NCBI GenBank assembly: GCA_018398805.1
Contig: JAGFBZ010000865.1
Location: 2,542,001 to 2,606,000, forward strand
Length of the DNA: 64,000 nt
Direction: 5' to 3'
Source of the DNA: Hirundichthys speculiger
Lineage: Eukaryota > Chordata > Actinopteri > Beloniformes > Exocoetidae
The translations under genes were made by a program, and so were the position numbers. How positions within the stretch are numbered: the first letter of the stretch is position 1; every line of letters begins with the position of its first letter. Positions 1 through 14,029 of the stretch are shown here, piece by piece. A model generated the notes under the pieces. That model saw only the letters and a program-made list of their open reading frames with translations, was not told the DNA's origin and searched no databases.

Positions 1-600
1 GCTGCATACCTATTAGTAACATTTGTTTGCAATTCTTTGGAAGTCAACTGTATCCCTGTATATTTTCCTGCCTCTGAATTTGTCTCTCTTTTGGATATTT
101 GATTGCGATTGCACCAACAAACGCCACAACAATGATTAACACTTCTCCTTCCTCTTCTGCAGTCGTCTGCGTGGACTTGCCCACAGAGCTGACTGTTCAG
201 CCATCCTCCAGGCGTGTGATCTGCTCTATTCTCTGTGGCACAAGCACCAGAGCGTGCACCATTTTCTGTGCCTGGAATCCGTCCAGGTTCCTGGGCTTCT
301 TAGTTCCTCTTCCCTCCTGACATATTGTGCTGTGATAGAGCGACTGTCACGTGCTGCTTCACCTCTTCAGCAGTGTGCCACATGACTGTGTCAGCATCAT
401 GCTGTATGGCCGCATATGTCCTCCACGGGACCTCCAGGGCATCACGCAGCGCTGAACCACAGCTACATGAAGCTGCTTCGCTCAGATACTGTGCTTTGGA
501 TTTGATTGACGATGACAATGACAAAAATGGACATTTTCTGAGTGTTATTGAGGGATTACATATTTACATTCACACCGAAGCACAGACACAGGCATTAGGG
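1..600. other. Unassigned left edge, with an unidentified open stretch on the minus strand
   Basis: On the minus strand 524-300 is open for 74 codons, including ALRDALEVPWRTYAAIQHDA. In the next frame the sequence stays open for about 40 more codons (KKPRNLDGFQAQKMVHALVL). It looks somewhat protein-like, but I cannot name a family. It may be the end of a neighbouring minus-strand gene, a decayed mobile element, or chance. Confidence 0.2.
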
Positions 601-1194
601 TAGGGGTTCAGTCAATGGGGGGGTTGGGGGTGGGAGAATGGAGGGGTGGCCTTGGGTTTGTGTGTATGTGTGTTTGAATGGGCTCAAACAAAACAACCAT
701 ATCCGTGACCATAGCAACTGGTGAACTTAAGCTAATTCATACACTCAAACAGCGGGTTTCTAACAACAAACATCCTCCCTATAAATATGCAAACCAGGCA
801 GATCCTCTGATGTGGGTGGGATGGTGACAGACCACCCACCAACTGCTCCAGTTATGGATGATTATCTCCTGCAGAAACAAGAAACATTTCGAATCCCACA
901 TCGGCTGGTTTTGGTATGTTTGACACCCTGCCGAGTGTCATTTAGGATGTCAGGATTTATAAATCCCTGGTGTGCCAGTGCTTCTAACCTTTGGACTTGT
1001 TGTGACTTGTGACTGTGCATTTCCGTGTATTCAGCTGTAGTGACACCCCACCCCAAACATGTCCTCTGAGGACCATCCCCAGTAGGAGTTAAAAGACACT
1101 GGAAATGCTTGTAATTTTTCAGACAGAAGTTTTGAATTTGTGTATGTGTGTGTTATCCATATTATTATCTTTTCTAACACTGATCATGTTTTAT

Positions 1195-1345
1195 TATTGA
1201 CAGGGATTGGGATTGAGGGATGGGGGAATTGAAGGAGATGGGAGGCAACTCTATTTTTGCTTTGTTTTTCCCTTGTAAAGCACAAAGTGCTGCATTTTCC
1301 TGAACAAAAAGTTTTATATAAATAAAGTCTGATTGATTGATTGAC
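1195..1345 (+). repeat. LINE 3' end with TGAT tail (L2-like)
   Basis: The stretch CTTGTAAAGCACAAAGTGCT through ATAAATAAAGTCTGATTGAT resembles the 3' end of fish L2-type LINEs, which finish in short TGAT or ATTG repeats. It is a short, 5'-truncated copy on the + strand. Confidence 0.5.
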
Positions 1346-1599
1346 ATGGACTGACCCACTACAGAGGGGTGGAATACTTTTAAATAGACTGTTGTTTGTT
1401 GCTGAAACGTTTGTCGAACCCCAAATTGAGAAAAAGATGGATGATATGGAAAATTCAAATAAAAAAATGCAGGGACCCTTATATTTGCACTGACTTTTAT
1501 TTTCATTCAGACAGTATGAACCCAAGATATTGAATCTTTTTTCTCATCATATAGGCAAAACAATAAAAAAAAATAAATAAAAAATACCTGGGCATCCTT

Positions 1600-1950
1600 G
1601 GAAAGAGTTAACAGTGGCGTTTATTGCTTTGAAATGTCAATGTACTTTTGGCGAACGCTGCCTTCAGAGAAGTGTAAATGACCTTTGCTAATGGCACTGA
1701 TGCAACCTCAGACTGAAAACAGCCTGGATGGATAGTTTCTAATTTTTGCTCGAGAGCACATTTCTTTCAAAAGGTTCTGGAATACTGCGTCATCTGACCA
1801 CAACATGTGTCTCCATTATGTGATGGTCCATATCAGAAGTCTCAGAGCCCAGAGATGCGGACACGGCCACTGGCCAATGTTAACATAAAGCTTCTTTACA
1901 TGCAAGGTAAGGTTTTAAGCCACGGGTTTTAAACGCTTGACTAAGGTTTC
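1600..1950. repeat. Possible old dispersed repeat
   Basis: Phrases such as TCTGACCACAACATGTGTC and TGTGATGGTCCATATCAGAAG are reminiscent of a widespread teleost interspersed repeat, but the copy is degenerate and I cannot name the family. Confidence 0.25.
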
Positions 1951-4900
1951 CCACATCCCTTATCCCACGTGACTATATAGGCAATTTATAAATAACGCTG
2001 TTTGAAGGATCCGAGATCAGGAATGTCCAACTTAGTCTTGGTTCTTTGCCCTTCACAAACTGAAAGGTTCCTCAAGTTATTTAAGAATATAAGAAAAATG
2101 CACTGCAGTGGGAGAAATATGCAAATCTGTTCAAATCTTTCTTTCCTGAACATTGTTTTTTGACATTTCCATGATCTTCCTCACACATTTGTTCAAAAAG
2201 CTGAGGTCCGCTGCTCATCTTTATAAAGAAATTAAATGAAGTTGACGAGTAAAAAACAATGGGCTCATACCGTATGTAATGAAATAAATGTCAAATTAAA
2301 AGTAAGAATCACTGAATTCTTAAAATGTTTGTTTTCATTATTTATTTCGGGTTGTATGTTCAGTTTAACTGAGTTGTTAAGTAAATCCAAAGAAAAGCAT
2401 AACTTAGCATAAGAGAAGTAAGGGTAAAAAAAGATTTAGAAAATACAGCTACTTCAACAAACTTCATTCAAACAAATATGACATGACGCTTCAGTCACAC
2501 AAAGCAATTACTACCTATGTTTTTGAAAAATATATATATATACTTCTCATCTCAAGCAGCGTAGCAACTACAGGCGTGGCCTATGTTGTTATCATTCATG
2601 CTTGTTTTGTTGTTTACGTTGCTCTGTAATTACACCACCACATGCTAGGTGGCAGTGCAGGAAGAATAGTCTGCACGAACCCAATGTACAATAACATTTC
2701 TGGAGTGGTGCTTGTCAGCCAACAGCTGAAATTAGAGAACGGGGTTCCTGCCTACGGCAGACATTTGTCATATGTTAAGTGTAGAAGAATAAACTAGACT
2801 CAAGCTTTATCTGCAAGCTTAAAAGAGACTTAAAAGAGAAGTTTTCAAAATTTCCCAAATAAATGTTTGTGTGGTCAAAATCTTGTAGAGATTCTGAAAC
2901 AACAGTTGGGTTTAGTTTTTACAGCTCCTTTCATAGCAGCTGGATTTAGGGGCGGAGTCCCAGTTAGTCAGAAGACTGGACTCTAAAACTCTTCCATCTC
3001 TTCAAATCTGTGCTGCAGCGTTGGTGTACCAGCATCAGAGGAACAGTGATTGTTGCTGATGTTATGAAGTTTGGGAAAGATAGACATGCAGAAGTTGGAC
3101 ACATCTACAGTGATCTGGGACTGTGATGTCATAGCATCCTCTATATCTGCACAGCTCACTGAATGACATAGTTTCAGACTCAAGTGTCCCAAAAGTAAAT
3201 TACAGGGTTGCGTTGCATCACAGGTTTTGGATTGGTACTCACGTCAGACACTCAAACAGATGTCTTCAAGCACAGAAAAAGTCTACACCCTCTCATGTTG
3301 TTGTTATATCAACAAGGCGCTTAAAACCTTTGCACCGGACTAATATGTCCCCCTTTTGAGCCATGCACATGTGCCCTAACAGTAATCAGCTGTTTGTGTT
3401 TGTGTGTGTGCGTGAATACCTGCGTTGCTGAAATGCCTGGCCGAAGCTTTTCATTAGCCAGCTCACAAGTGGTCGAAGGGTGTGGCGGGGACAAATGTCA
3501 GAGACAACGCGCCACTGTAATTACTACCATGCCCCGAGGTCATGCACTCAGCACAACTTGTGTTTTTGTGACTCATCGCGTGTGAGACCTTGTTTGTGCA
3601 CTTTGTGTGCTTGCTTGCACATCTGAGTTAACTACATATGCGTGTGTGTGTTTGGGTGCTTGTGTGAACTATTTGCCCTATGGGCATTTTGGACCCACAG
3701 CTGCAAGGTACAGGCTTTGGCTCATATCCGCTGCTGAGCTGGCAGCAGAGGGAGGAGGGTTACAGGGTTTTGAGTGCAAAGAGTCATCATGCTCCCTTCC
3801 TGCTGTACTCCGCCTGGAAGAACTAGAATTGGAAATGTGCGGGGCTTTAAAAGGACATCCAGGGCTAAACTATACATGTCTGCATCTGCGTACCTTTGAG
3901 GACTACCGCTGTTTTGACGCAGTCCTGTCCATTTGCTGTTTCATTCAGGCTACAGACCAGCTATTGTCCAGAGCAGCAGGAGGGAAACACATTCTGCAGC
4001 TGAGCAATGTTTGAAAACAATAGGCAGAACCACAGACATGCCAGACTGTTTAAGAAAAGGAGGGCAATGAGCCTCCGTGGATGTTTTTTTATGAGCGGTA
4101 GGGAAAGAGCAACAAGAAAGGAAATATGCATATTGGAGAAGAAAGCAAAACAAGCTCGTGCATATTTATGGTTTTTCTGCAGAGATTAGTATAAGGCTTC
4201 GGAGATGATGATTCGCATGACCTGTTTACATTTCAGCGCACAAGAACAGTTCATAAAAGCTGGTCAGAGCCAGTGTGTCTTTGTAAGCCCCTTATTCATC
4301 GTTTTCTGGGTAAAAAAAAAAAAAAAAAGTGGAACTATGTGCAGAGTTTCGGAGCAGGGGGCATCTATACAGCGGAATCAATGCTCTGTACGGTTGTGCA
4401 ATGGCTGCTAGCTCCAGCAGACGGAGAGAGTGGCCCACAAACACAGCTGTTTCTAATCGGTAACTCAGCACCGATGCCTGACCTACATTCTGGTGCATGC
4501 ACGTCTTTGAACCCATGGCCCTGCCAGACTCAGCCATGGGGGAAGGTAAAAGAGAAAAACAACAGGGAGGAGAGGCCGGAGCCAACATGTATAAAAAAAG
4601 ATGAAGGGAAAGAAAGTGTTTTTTTTTCTCCTTTAGTATGTTTTTTTTTATGTTATAATGGATTGTGCAGGTATACGTTTGACACAGGTTGCATGACGTG
4701 CGTGAATGTTTAATGACATAGCATGTCAGACTGCAGGCTGCCAAACGTCTGTAAATACTTGCAAATGTTTCCACATTTGCAACATGCAGCTGTGCACAGC
4801 GAACAGAAGGAACAAGAAAGGAGGTGGGGAGAGATTCATGCAAACCTCCCGACCATCAGTTTTTAACTGCTCCAAATGGACCTGAAAATCTTCTTTCTTT

Positions 4901-6191
4901 GTCAACACCCTCCTGTCTGTCAAACTTTCATAAAGAGAGGGCCTTCGCATGAATCCAGCCAGCATTCCTTGCATGCAGAGGAGGGGTACAACATGCCAGG
5001 GCTCCCCCTGGTAATGACTCATGGTAGAGTTCCCCATCCTCTCCGACTCTCAAACAGGACGTTTCGCTGGTCAATGCGATGCAATGGGGGTGGGTGTATT
5101 GTATCGGGGGAAAAGGAATGAGGAGATGCATGGGGGTGGTGGTTCTCGAGCAAAACTGCTGCAAAAACAGAAACTGTTAGCTTTAACATCTATACACACG
5201 CTCCATTTCAGTGAGAGGAAGGAACTGGAAGTGGGTCACTGTGTCTCAGGACTGCAGAAGAAAAAAAAAAAAAGAAAAGAAAAAGAGAAAAGAAAAAAAG
5301 AGGCGAGGGGAGTGGTGGGCTCAGGCCAGCCAAGAATTCAGTGGATTCGGTAGAAATGTGCGGCAACAGACGCACAAAAACAGAAGGAGCGCCAGGGCAA
5401 ATTTGCTCACCAAATGGATTAGGCATTGCTGCAGCGTTGCTAAAAACATGATGAATTCGTTGTGTTTGCAAAAGTGTCTCTTCTCACAGGCAGTAAGAGC
5501 AGGTGTGGCATAGAGAAGTGCAAGTGTCAAAAGCTGCTGGCGGTGTATCACAGAGGGCCAAGTTTCAGTACCAGAGAGCCCTCTTTATCAACAGCTTCTC
5601 ACCCAAAAAAAAAAAGAAAAAAAAAAAGGTTGTTTTCATCATCAGGGCATATTTTCTGTTGAACCGGTGTTGAAATCCAGCTACATTATTAGGAACTGAA
5701 TTAGTCACCCCCCACTGAAAAACTGTCAGCAAACTCAAACTCACATGAGAGAAATGGGCACGTTACAGGCACGCACTAAGAACTGACTTTACTGTTTGTG
5801 CTGGAGTTCCCTCTATGAACTGGGCTGCTGATGTTAGCGGTGCGACTACGTGTTGGCACTTGGAGTCCTTAATGTTCTTCTTTATTCCTTTCTGGACCTT
5901 GTTAGTCCTTTGGGCTCCTCTTGTTTTCGTGCCTGGCACCGACAAAAGCTTTGTGTCAGCAGCAGCAACAGCAGCAAATCCTCCAGAAGGCCAGAAGGAA
6001 TCAACAGTGGTGCAGAGAGGAAATACATTAATAAATCAGACCCTTTTTGATTTGTCTCTCTTTGTTTTTCATGTGCTGTTCTTTCAATTCTCTGATCCAT
6101 ATTCAAACTGATGTCCTGCACTTCAGTGATCGTGATCTTGTGTGATTCCCTATGGTGACCCTAATATATATATTTTTTAATATCTATCTAC

Positions 6192-6227
<36 letters not shown>

Positions 6228-6940
6228 AAGCAGAAGCATGAGAAAGAAAACATGAAATTAGGAGGTAACTGCTAAAAGCTGCAAAACTTCATCTGATTGA
6301 AGTGACATTTTAATTAGTTCTTCATTTCTTTGAGACTGCCACAAGAGAAAAACACCAGCTTACTTTACATGTGGTTTTGTAATTAATCCTCTCAATCATG
6401 CAGGCAAAACTGTAGTGTTATGACTTAATTCCGTGGATTGTAGTGTTCAAGATTTTGTTTGTGTTCTTTGGTTGTAATACTTTGATGTTTGGACTTGAGG
6501 CTGCAGAGTGAAGTAACCCGATAAAGTCCTTTCATGTGATGTTTTGATCTTCTCTCTCGGCAGCATGATAATCACATTTGATATCATTCACTCGTATGTG
6601 CATGCGTCAAGGTCCAAGTTAGCTTCAGCTGACATGCCAGGGCTTGTCATGAGCCCCCGTTTGGCCCGTGGTTGGAGTGCTTGTGCTGCGGGAGGGCGGG
6701 GTTTGTCAATTTAATCCACTGTCAAAGAAAGGAACAGGAGAGACGGGGTGCAAAACAGCCTGTCAGTCACGTGTCATCCCTCTCTGTACGCAACCAGTGT
6801 TGGTTTCCTTGTGAATGAGTTCAGAGTTTCTGAGCAGTGCATAACGTTTCACTTGGCAGCCTCCAGTCGAAGCCCAGCTGTAATTAACATCCAAATAAAG
6901 AATAAAACATTTCTATCGATAACAGCTGTAATGCTGTGAG
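1951..6940. other. Intergenic sequence, no gene recognised
   Basis: AT-rich sequence with A-rich runs at 4312-4328, 5262-5300 and 5607-5628, and a TA/TG microsatellite at 6191-6227. Open frames here are short, overlap A-runs or are mutually antisense, and none shows conserved protein character. Confidence 0.6.
6191..6227. repeat. TA/TG microsatellite
   Basis: A run of TA repeats passes directly into a run of about eleven TG repeats. Confidence 0.9.
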
Positions 6941-6949
6941 ACTCATTTA

Positions 6950-8545
6950 TTGACAAATACAATCATGTGAAAAATAAAGTACACACTCTTTCATTTCTGA
7001 GGCATTATATGTTGGAACACAATCAATTTGGTGGTCTTCTCCAGGTCTTAAAATCAGGACAAATATAACCTTAATATGAAATCAGATGAACAACACATGA
7101 CATTTTGCACAATGTCATTAACATTTAACAAAGTTAAGCCAAAATGCATGAGCACTGTGTGAAAAACTAAGCACACTCATGATGCAACAGCGCATAAAAC
7201 CATCTTTAGCAGCAATAACCTGATTAAGTCTAATATTATTTCCATCCTTGGTTAAAAAAAAAAAGAAAAAAAAGAAGAAAAAGGGAGGCCTACAGATACC
7301 TGGTTGTTCACCTGGAAATAAAACACTGAGTGTGTCTACGAGCAGGCACCATGCAGACTCTACTCCTTGAGGAAGCTTGGGTCTCTCCGTGTTTGCAGCA
7401 AGACGCTGTTTATCTTCCATGAGTCTGTGATAAAGAGCAAAGTTTTATCTGCAGGCATCTGTTGGGGCTGCAGAATCAGAGCCAGTGACACTAAGAAGCT
7501 TCACAAAACTGATAAAGAAGCCTGGCTCTGTGCTCGGGAGTGCCCCGGAGCCTCCAGAGATGATTTTGCAAACCGAACAAGAATGTTGCACAAGTTGCAA
7601 AACAGAATGGACAAAACTGCACTTCCTCTAGACAACACAGTACCGTTTCTGCAGGTTTGCTAGTACGCAGACTGCTGCAGGAGATCGTTCCTGACAACAG
7701 CTGTGGTCTTCTACAGTAACTACAGTTTACGTTGACTTTACAATACGACTGACTTTAACAATAACAACAACAACATCATCAGGTATTAATAAAGTATTTC
7801 TGAACTGAATTTAAGTAATCAGTCTTTCACATCATTGTGAAAGGGTTTCGGCACATTATTTTTTACAACATAGCTTCAGCTCAGCCATCATAAAGACTGG
7901 TCACGAGAGTTGAGGTCTAGACTTGGACCAGGTCGGTTGGTTGATCCCCCCACCCCACCCCCTAACTGTTCTATTATAATTGTCTTGGTGTGCTTTGAAT
8001 AATTGTCTTGTTGCCTGAGCAAATTTCAGCCAAGCTTTAGCTCTACCACCATTCTTGGCAGTTGGTGTAAAATGTTTAAGACATGTGTCATACTCCTGTG
8101 TTTTTCATTTTGGGGTTATATTTGGGTTAAAATACTTCTGCCTCCTTGGTCTCTTTTGTTTTTTGTGCCCATCTTCTAAACGTGATAATATGTTGAGAAG
8201 TGGTTAAATGTCGGGGTGCTGTATGGCCAAATAACTTCATTTTGGTCATGTTCCAGAAGTCTTGTGGTTTGTTCATTTGCAGCTTTGCAAAAAAGCCTTA
8301 CTGCCGTGTTCTTTCTAGAGGAGAGGCTTTGCCAACCCGTCCAAACAAGCTATTCTTTTCCAACTGTGCTTTTATTAACATGTACGTTCACTATCAACAT
8401 GCAAACTTCATTTGATCAAGAGTATTTGATGAGCATCATCTGACTGCTACTAACCGTCGTAGTTCCTATGGGGTTAGGGCGTGCTTTGTTGTTCACGCGG
8501 CGCTTCTGCATTTTGGCTTTCTTTCTTTTTTTTTTCTTTTTTTCA
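6950..8545 (-). mobile_element. Decayed Tc1-like DNA transposon, split by a LINE
   Basis: The minus-strand complement matches remembered Tc1-like sequence on both sides of an insertion. The left part (about 6950-7255) carries the complement of the transposase C-terminus (AGCAGCAATAACCTGATTAA). The right part (about 7818-8545) includes TTCCAGAAGTCTTGTGGTTT and the terminal region near GACTGCTACTAACC. Stops and indels break every frame, so it is inactive. Confidence 0.75.
7290..7815 (+). mobile_element. LINE 3' fragment inserted in the Tc1 element
   Basis: On the + strand the text translates in pieces as LYSLRKLGSLRVCSKTLF, IRASDTKKLHKTDKEAWL and MLHKLQNRMDKTALPLDN, with frame breaks. This is the C-terminal region of a fish LINE ORF2. 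It ends with ATTAATAAAGTATTTCTGAA. The Tc1 sequence resumes immediately after at AGTCTTTCACATCATTG. Confidence 0.7.
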
Positions 8546-11500
8546 AACATATGACAGTTATGCCGTGTGCTGTTGTTCATCTGAGGTTGTATTTACTTAT
8601 TTGGAAGGCCTGTTAAAGACGGTGATTAACTATCATGCAAATACACAAATAGTTTTTCTGTGTTTGGTTTGCATGTGGTTGGCGTCGGGCTGCAACACGG
8701 AACATGAAGGCAAGTGTTTGCACCTGGATTAGTTTTGTGATCCTTCAGCAAACAGCAGAAAAATAGCTTAGTCTACGTGCAGCCGTGTTTGACAGCTGTA
8801 ATGTTTTAGCAAAGGGACAGCTGATTTTACTGAGCTGATGATAACATGCTGCCGTCCTACTTCAAACACAGAGGCAACAGCCAGTGATCCGGTGACTTGG
8901 ACTGTCTTAATCAGTGACAGGTGGTGGAGGATCCTGAGGGGGGGGGCGGCACATGGAGGCCTCTTGATGGATGTCAGGTGAGGTATCACAGTCAGAGCTG
9001 AAGGTGTATAAGTACACCTTAGATGGCTCTTAATTACAATAAGTACTCAGAGCCCTTAAGATAGGTACACACGGGTTAAAAATAAACAAATAAAAAAACA
9101 AAAACCTGTGTTGAAATCATGCTTAGCTGCATTTTACAGGACCATGTGGGCGTAGACGAGTTAGTTGACAATGGCATCTTCATGGCAATACTGGGATTGA
9201 ATTGAATTGAATTAATTTTACAGTTGAAGCATAAATTGAGAATAAATAAACAGATGAAAAAAAAACAAAATATTAATCGCACTACTGGATAGTTGGAAGT
9301 GTATCAGAGAGAGGCTTGATGGACTTAATCTCCAGAGATCACTGTAAAAACATTCCTGTTGTGTTTGTAGCCAGGCAACGTCTCAACTGATGATGTCACA
9401 TGCAGCGTTGACAGGTAGCTCAGGTGAGTTCTCCTCAGAAGACACAGAACAAAACTCCCAGCCAACAGTTTAAGGCAGAAGGCAGAAGGCACCGTAGTCC
9501 AGAATACATTCTTGCAGCCGTGTCTTTGTGAAATACGTAGTTCTTAAGTCTTGGAAGCCGCCGTTTCTCTTTATCGGTGTTCCAAGTGCTTCCATTTTAT
9601 GTGGCAGTAATCTCAAATTTTCCATGACAATTGAGGGAAGAAGTTTCGATTTCCTCCTTCTGGCTCTCTGTTTTACTCCTGCCCTACTTCCTTATGTACT
9701 CCTCTTAAAGCTTGTCTAAATTTGGGGACTTTTTCTGAGCATTACTTAGTGTTCGGAAAGTTCAATCACCTGCTCCCATGTAAACTGTTGTTGATCCCGT
9801 TGGCATGGTTACCCAACATAACAGATGCTGAAAAGTGCCAGAATTAGCCGCAGAAATACTTGATGCAGCAAAACATTCAAACCAGGGTAGAACTTTGATT
9901 TCTTTTTTTAAAATCCATGTTTTAATGAAAAAAAAGAAAAGCTCAGTTCAAAAAACACACAATTTTGCTGAGGACCACAAAAAAAAACTGTGCAACAGCA
10001 CTTTAGAGCACGTTTAGATATAACTCTGCTTCCAGAGGACCTGTGAATGGAAACAGGAGGCTGTTTTTGCGTTATTTACCACTACAGCTGAGGTGGACGT
10101 CCCTGACTTTTCAAACATGGGCTTGGCACCAAAGCAGTCAAACTCCAGGTTCAATATTTAACATTTTATCTTTATTAAATTCTTATTTTTTCAGGGCATA
10201 TTGGTCTTAGGGGCCTTTTAAGGGATGTCTCTAGTGGAAGATGAACATTAGAGTACGGTGAGTTTTTGGTACGCTGAACTTCTTCATGTTCATCATGATG
10301 ATTAGACACCTTATAAACACTTATAGACACCATCTATGATTAGACACCTTATAAAATTAGGATCTTGTGGTTTTGTGTACTTTAAAATACCAGGTCAGAT
10401 GATGTGCAAAGATGTGGCTGTTTTATGAAAAAAGAAAGAACACTGGAGGTCTCTGAGAATGTCTGCTCTCTAAAAAGCTGCCAATAATGCATGCAGAAAA
10501 TAAATACACAAATATGAATGTGAACAGAAGATCAACCCAGCAATGACAGAGATGTCTGTAATGCAAGTGAGCAGCAGCTCTTTTGCTTCTCTAGCCATAG
10601 TTGCTCTGAAAAAAAGAAAAAAAAAAGAATGATGATGCAAATTGTGTGGAATTTTGCTCTTTCCTTGAGGGATCCATCAGGGGCCTCCTGTGCACCATGC
10701 TGTCATTTACAGTGGCATTTTCAAATGTCACATGTCCACAAGGCACAGGATGTGAACTGACAGTGTGGTAAGTGCAGGCAGATGCACGACGTCTTTGCAG
10801 CACCAGACCATTTTGCATTTCCTGGAATTAGGTTATTATTAAGCTTCGGTAGCTGCTTTGTGTCGATGGTTTAGACAGAAAAGGGGAGTTCAAATTGTGG
10901 GAGTTAAGCTTTTTCCCTGTACATTTTCTGGTGCGACATTATTGTCAGGACCTGCCATTGATGTTTGATTTTCAGGTGCATGAAAATAATGCAGCAACCA
11001 AGTAACCACAGGAAGCATCCCTCACCGTCATATATGGGCTTCATTTGTTGGCAGTTGTGTCAAAGTCTGCCTCACAAACTCTCTGGCGTGGCCCGGAGTG
11101 TATCTGGTCTCTTACAAAAGAGCCCGTGTTTTGTCATTGTGCTGTTTCCCCGTCAGCTTACCATACAACTGCGGAAATTTCTGTTCTCTGTAATGTTGTG
11201 CAAATGACTTTCTTTCAGAAGGTATGACAAAGGAGATGGATATTTCTTTTATATTTCACATCTGCCAGAGGCTGAAAAAGCTCTAATTCTGCTTCTAAAA
11301 CTGTTTTGCTCTCCGGCGAGGACGTAATAAATCATCATTACAAAGAAATGGCCCGGTCAGAGTTTCTATGATTTATGAACTTCACGTGTGCATGCAAACT
11401 GGAGAGTCAGGATAGACTTTGATCAAGACTTCCCTTCTATCCCTCGTCACTGTTCCTTTAACGCCATTACATTTTTATTCATTTATTTATTTATTTTTAT

Positions 11501-14029
11501 GGTAAATCAATGAGTTGATTCGTTGGAGCTGCTTTGTGCAGGGTGCACTCCCCTCTGTGGTTTGAAAAGGCCGATGGTTCTGACGAAGCATGTGGGCAAA
11601 AAAAAAAAAAAAAAAACAGACGCACTGCCGTGCCATGTCTTCAAAAGTTGGTGCCAGCTTGAGCTAACAAGTCATAAAGTAATTATTGTACCATTAACCT
11701 CAACACTGAAAGGACGAAATGAGAGATAAAGAGTTTCATTATGATTCAGCTCTGAATTATGCTGAACACTTTCTGACTGTCAAAGGGTCTTGATTCTTTC
11801 AGTCACGCTTCTACACAGATGAGCTGTGAAAAATGACATCCACTGCAGCTCGTTTGAATGCAATAATTATTAATTTTTCATAGGTTATTCGCAAAGACAC
11901 AAAATTTCCTTTAACATCACACCATAGTGTAATTTTTGTCATTTCATTCTGGTGCAAAAAAGAAAAAAAATCCATAACTTTTACCGGCCAGTCAGCACTT
12001 ATTATGCGTATTTCTGTGTCTGGGTGATTGATATTCATGTATGTTTTAAAATGGGTCAGAGGAAGTGTGTTTTATCGTTATGCATATGCAAACAAGTTAG
12101 CCAAGTGTCTTCTCTTTAGTATGGTGTGAAATTACAGTAAATGAGGGTGGAGTATCGGTATGGACTTATCGCAATAATCTGTTCTGTCTCACTAGAGACA
12201 ATTTTACTGCAGTGTTGAAGCAAAGTATAATTTGAAGCTTCTCTTTTTTTCTTTCGTTCTCATTTAAATGTAGCAAGTTGTTTTATGAAGTAAAACAACT
12301 TGCCAAGAAGACACGAGACAGTCATAAAACATGGCTACTAACCAGCTACCAAATATGTCAGTTTGATGATATATGACATATTGACATATCTTTGAGAACA
12401 CAACCTGTTCACAGCACTGTATTTCACAATACTGCACAGAGTTTACGCCAAAAAAATGCTCATCTAAAACATGGGAGCAACAGTTACGGCATAAATCTAA
12501 ATAGCCTGGTATGGAACAAGGCTAGAAGTGAAGGTGTGGCACCTAAACAGCTTCTTTGTTCCCCTTAAACATTTGTTCTGAAGGAGTTGACAAGAGTTTG
12601 TGGCCTGTAGTGGACAAGTAATGCTGAATAAAATATGTGAGACAAATAACTCTTAGAACATTTTTTTAAGACACAATTGCAATTGTCCATGCCTGAAATA
12701 AGTTTGAATCTTTTTTTTTTTGTTCCAAAGCAGGTCAATGAACCTTCTTTCAAACATCTGGTAAACAAGACGCTCAAAAAGCAAATGTGTGTTGTCTGTT
12801 GCCCTCTTGTGGCAGGCCAGGTGCAAACATTTCAAAACAATGATATGGATAAGAAAATAATTATTGATCTTAATTTCGAAACAATGTGTAGAATTAACTC
12901 ATACAAAAAAAAAAAAAAAAACCAGACAAAATGCTTGATAAAACACATTACTGATAATGTTGGTCCATACTCAAATAATGGATGCATGTTAATAAAATGT
13001 CTCAAATGTGATCAAAAAAGCTGATTCTGACAGAACATAAAAGCTGCAGTGGACATTTATTTAGATCAAGAACGATGCTTCAAAGAAACTACAAGTTCAG
13101 AAATGATAATGCTTTAGCAGCATCTTTAACCTGGTAGCAAAATAAACGTGTACAACAGTTTCAAACTGAGCATCCAAGATTAAGGTTACCATTTCAAAAT
13201 CCAACCAAATGTGAAATATGGTTATGAATATGTTCCAGTTCTGACTGGGGCTCATAATGTTTAAAGAAATTTGTCTATGATGTCATAGTGGTTTTTACTT
13301 TAGGTAAATAAAATGTAATCATCCATTTTTTATTTAAATCTTATTTGGTATAATGTCTGAAATGATATAATTATGGGTCAATGTAAAAATAAAAAGGAAA
13401 AAGAAAACAGCTAACATGTTATCAGGTTAGATAGTAGACAAAACCAATACTGCATGAATTATGGGTCATTTCATATCTCTTTCTGGTTATTTTCTGTCTA
13501 TCTTTTATTATTTTGTTATGTATGTTATCAGTAATATGCTTCACGCATATCAAATACTTGATTTAGTGAATCTTTGTGGTCATGTTGTATCTTTTTATGA
13601 CTGGTTTTAGTTCCTCTGTAGTCATTTTGTCCCATATATCACATTTCACTCTTGTTTTCTAGTTTCTGTTCATGGTCATTTTGTGTCTCTCAACGGTTGC
13701 TTTGTTTCTCATTTTGCATGTCCTTGCTGCCAATTTGTCTCAGCACAGTCAGTTTTTGTCCTTTCATTCATGCTTGTTCAGTCATGCTTCTTATTTTGTC
13801 TCTGGCTCTATTTGATTGATTTCCTTTAGTATTGTCAACATAAAAAACATTAACAGTAAACATAGTTCATAGAAAGGCTGGGCAGTTAATCCAAAATTAA
13901 TCAAAATCAACATTTAGAACCTATAACTGGCACAATCTTGCCCGTCTCAATAATTGAATTTTTTTTTAATCTTAAATCCTGTCATTACTTTCCCCACTGT
14001 GTTCATGTGCTGTCCCTTAAAAAATATTA
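8546..14029. other. Intergenic sequence, no gene recognised
   Basis: AT-rich sequence without convincing exons. It holds a short GAATT repeat near 9196-9214, an ATTT-rich run near 11474-11498, and a duplicated GATTAGACACCTTATAAA (about 10301 and 10338). Near 13870-13915, GGCTGGGCAGTTAATCC resembles the end of a hAT-type miniature element, without a visible partner end. Confidence 0.55.

Noticed and set aside
4292..4843. A 183-codon minus-strand frame in the left intergenic region
   Set aside because: It passes through two A/T homopolymer runs, has no recognisable domain and is overlapped by a plus-strand frame of similar length.
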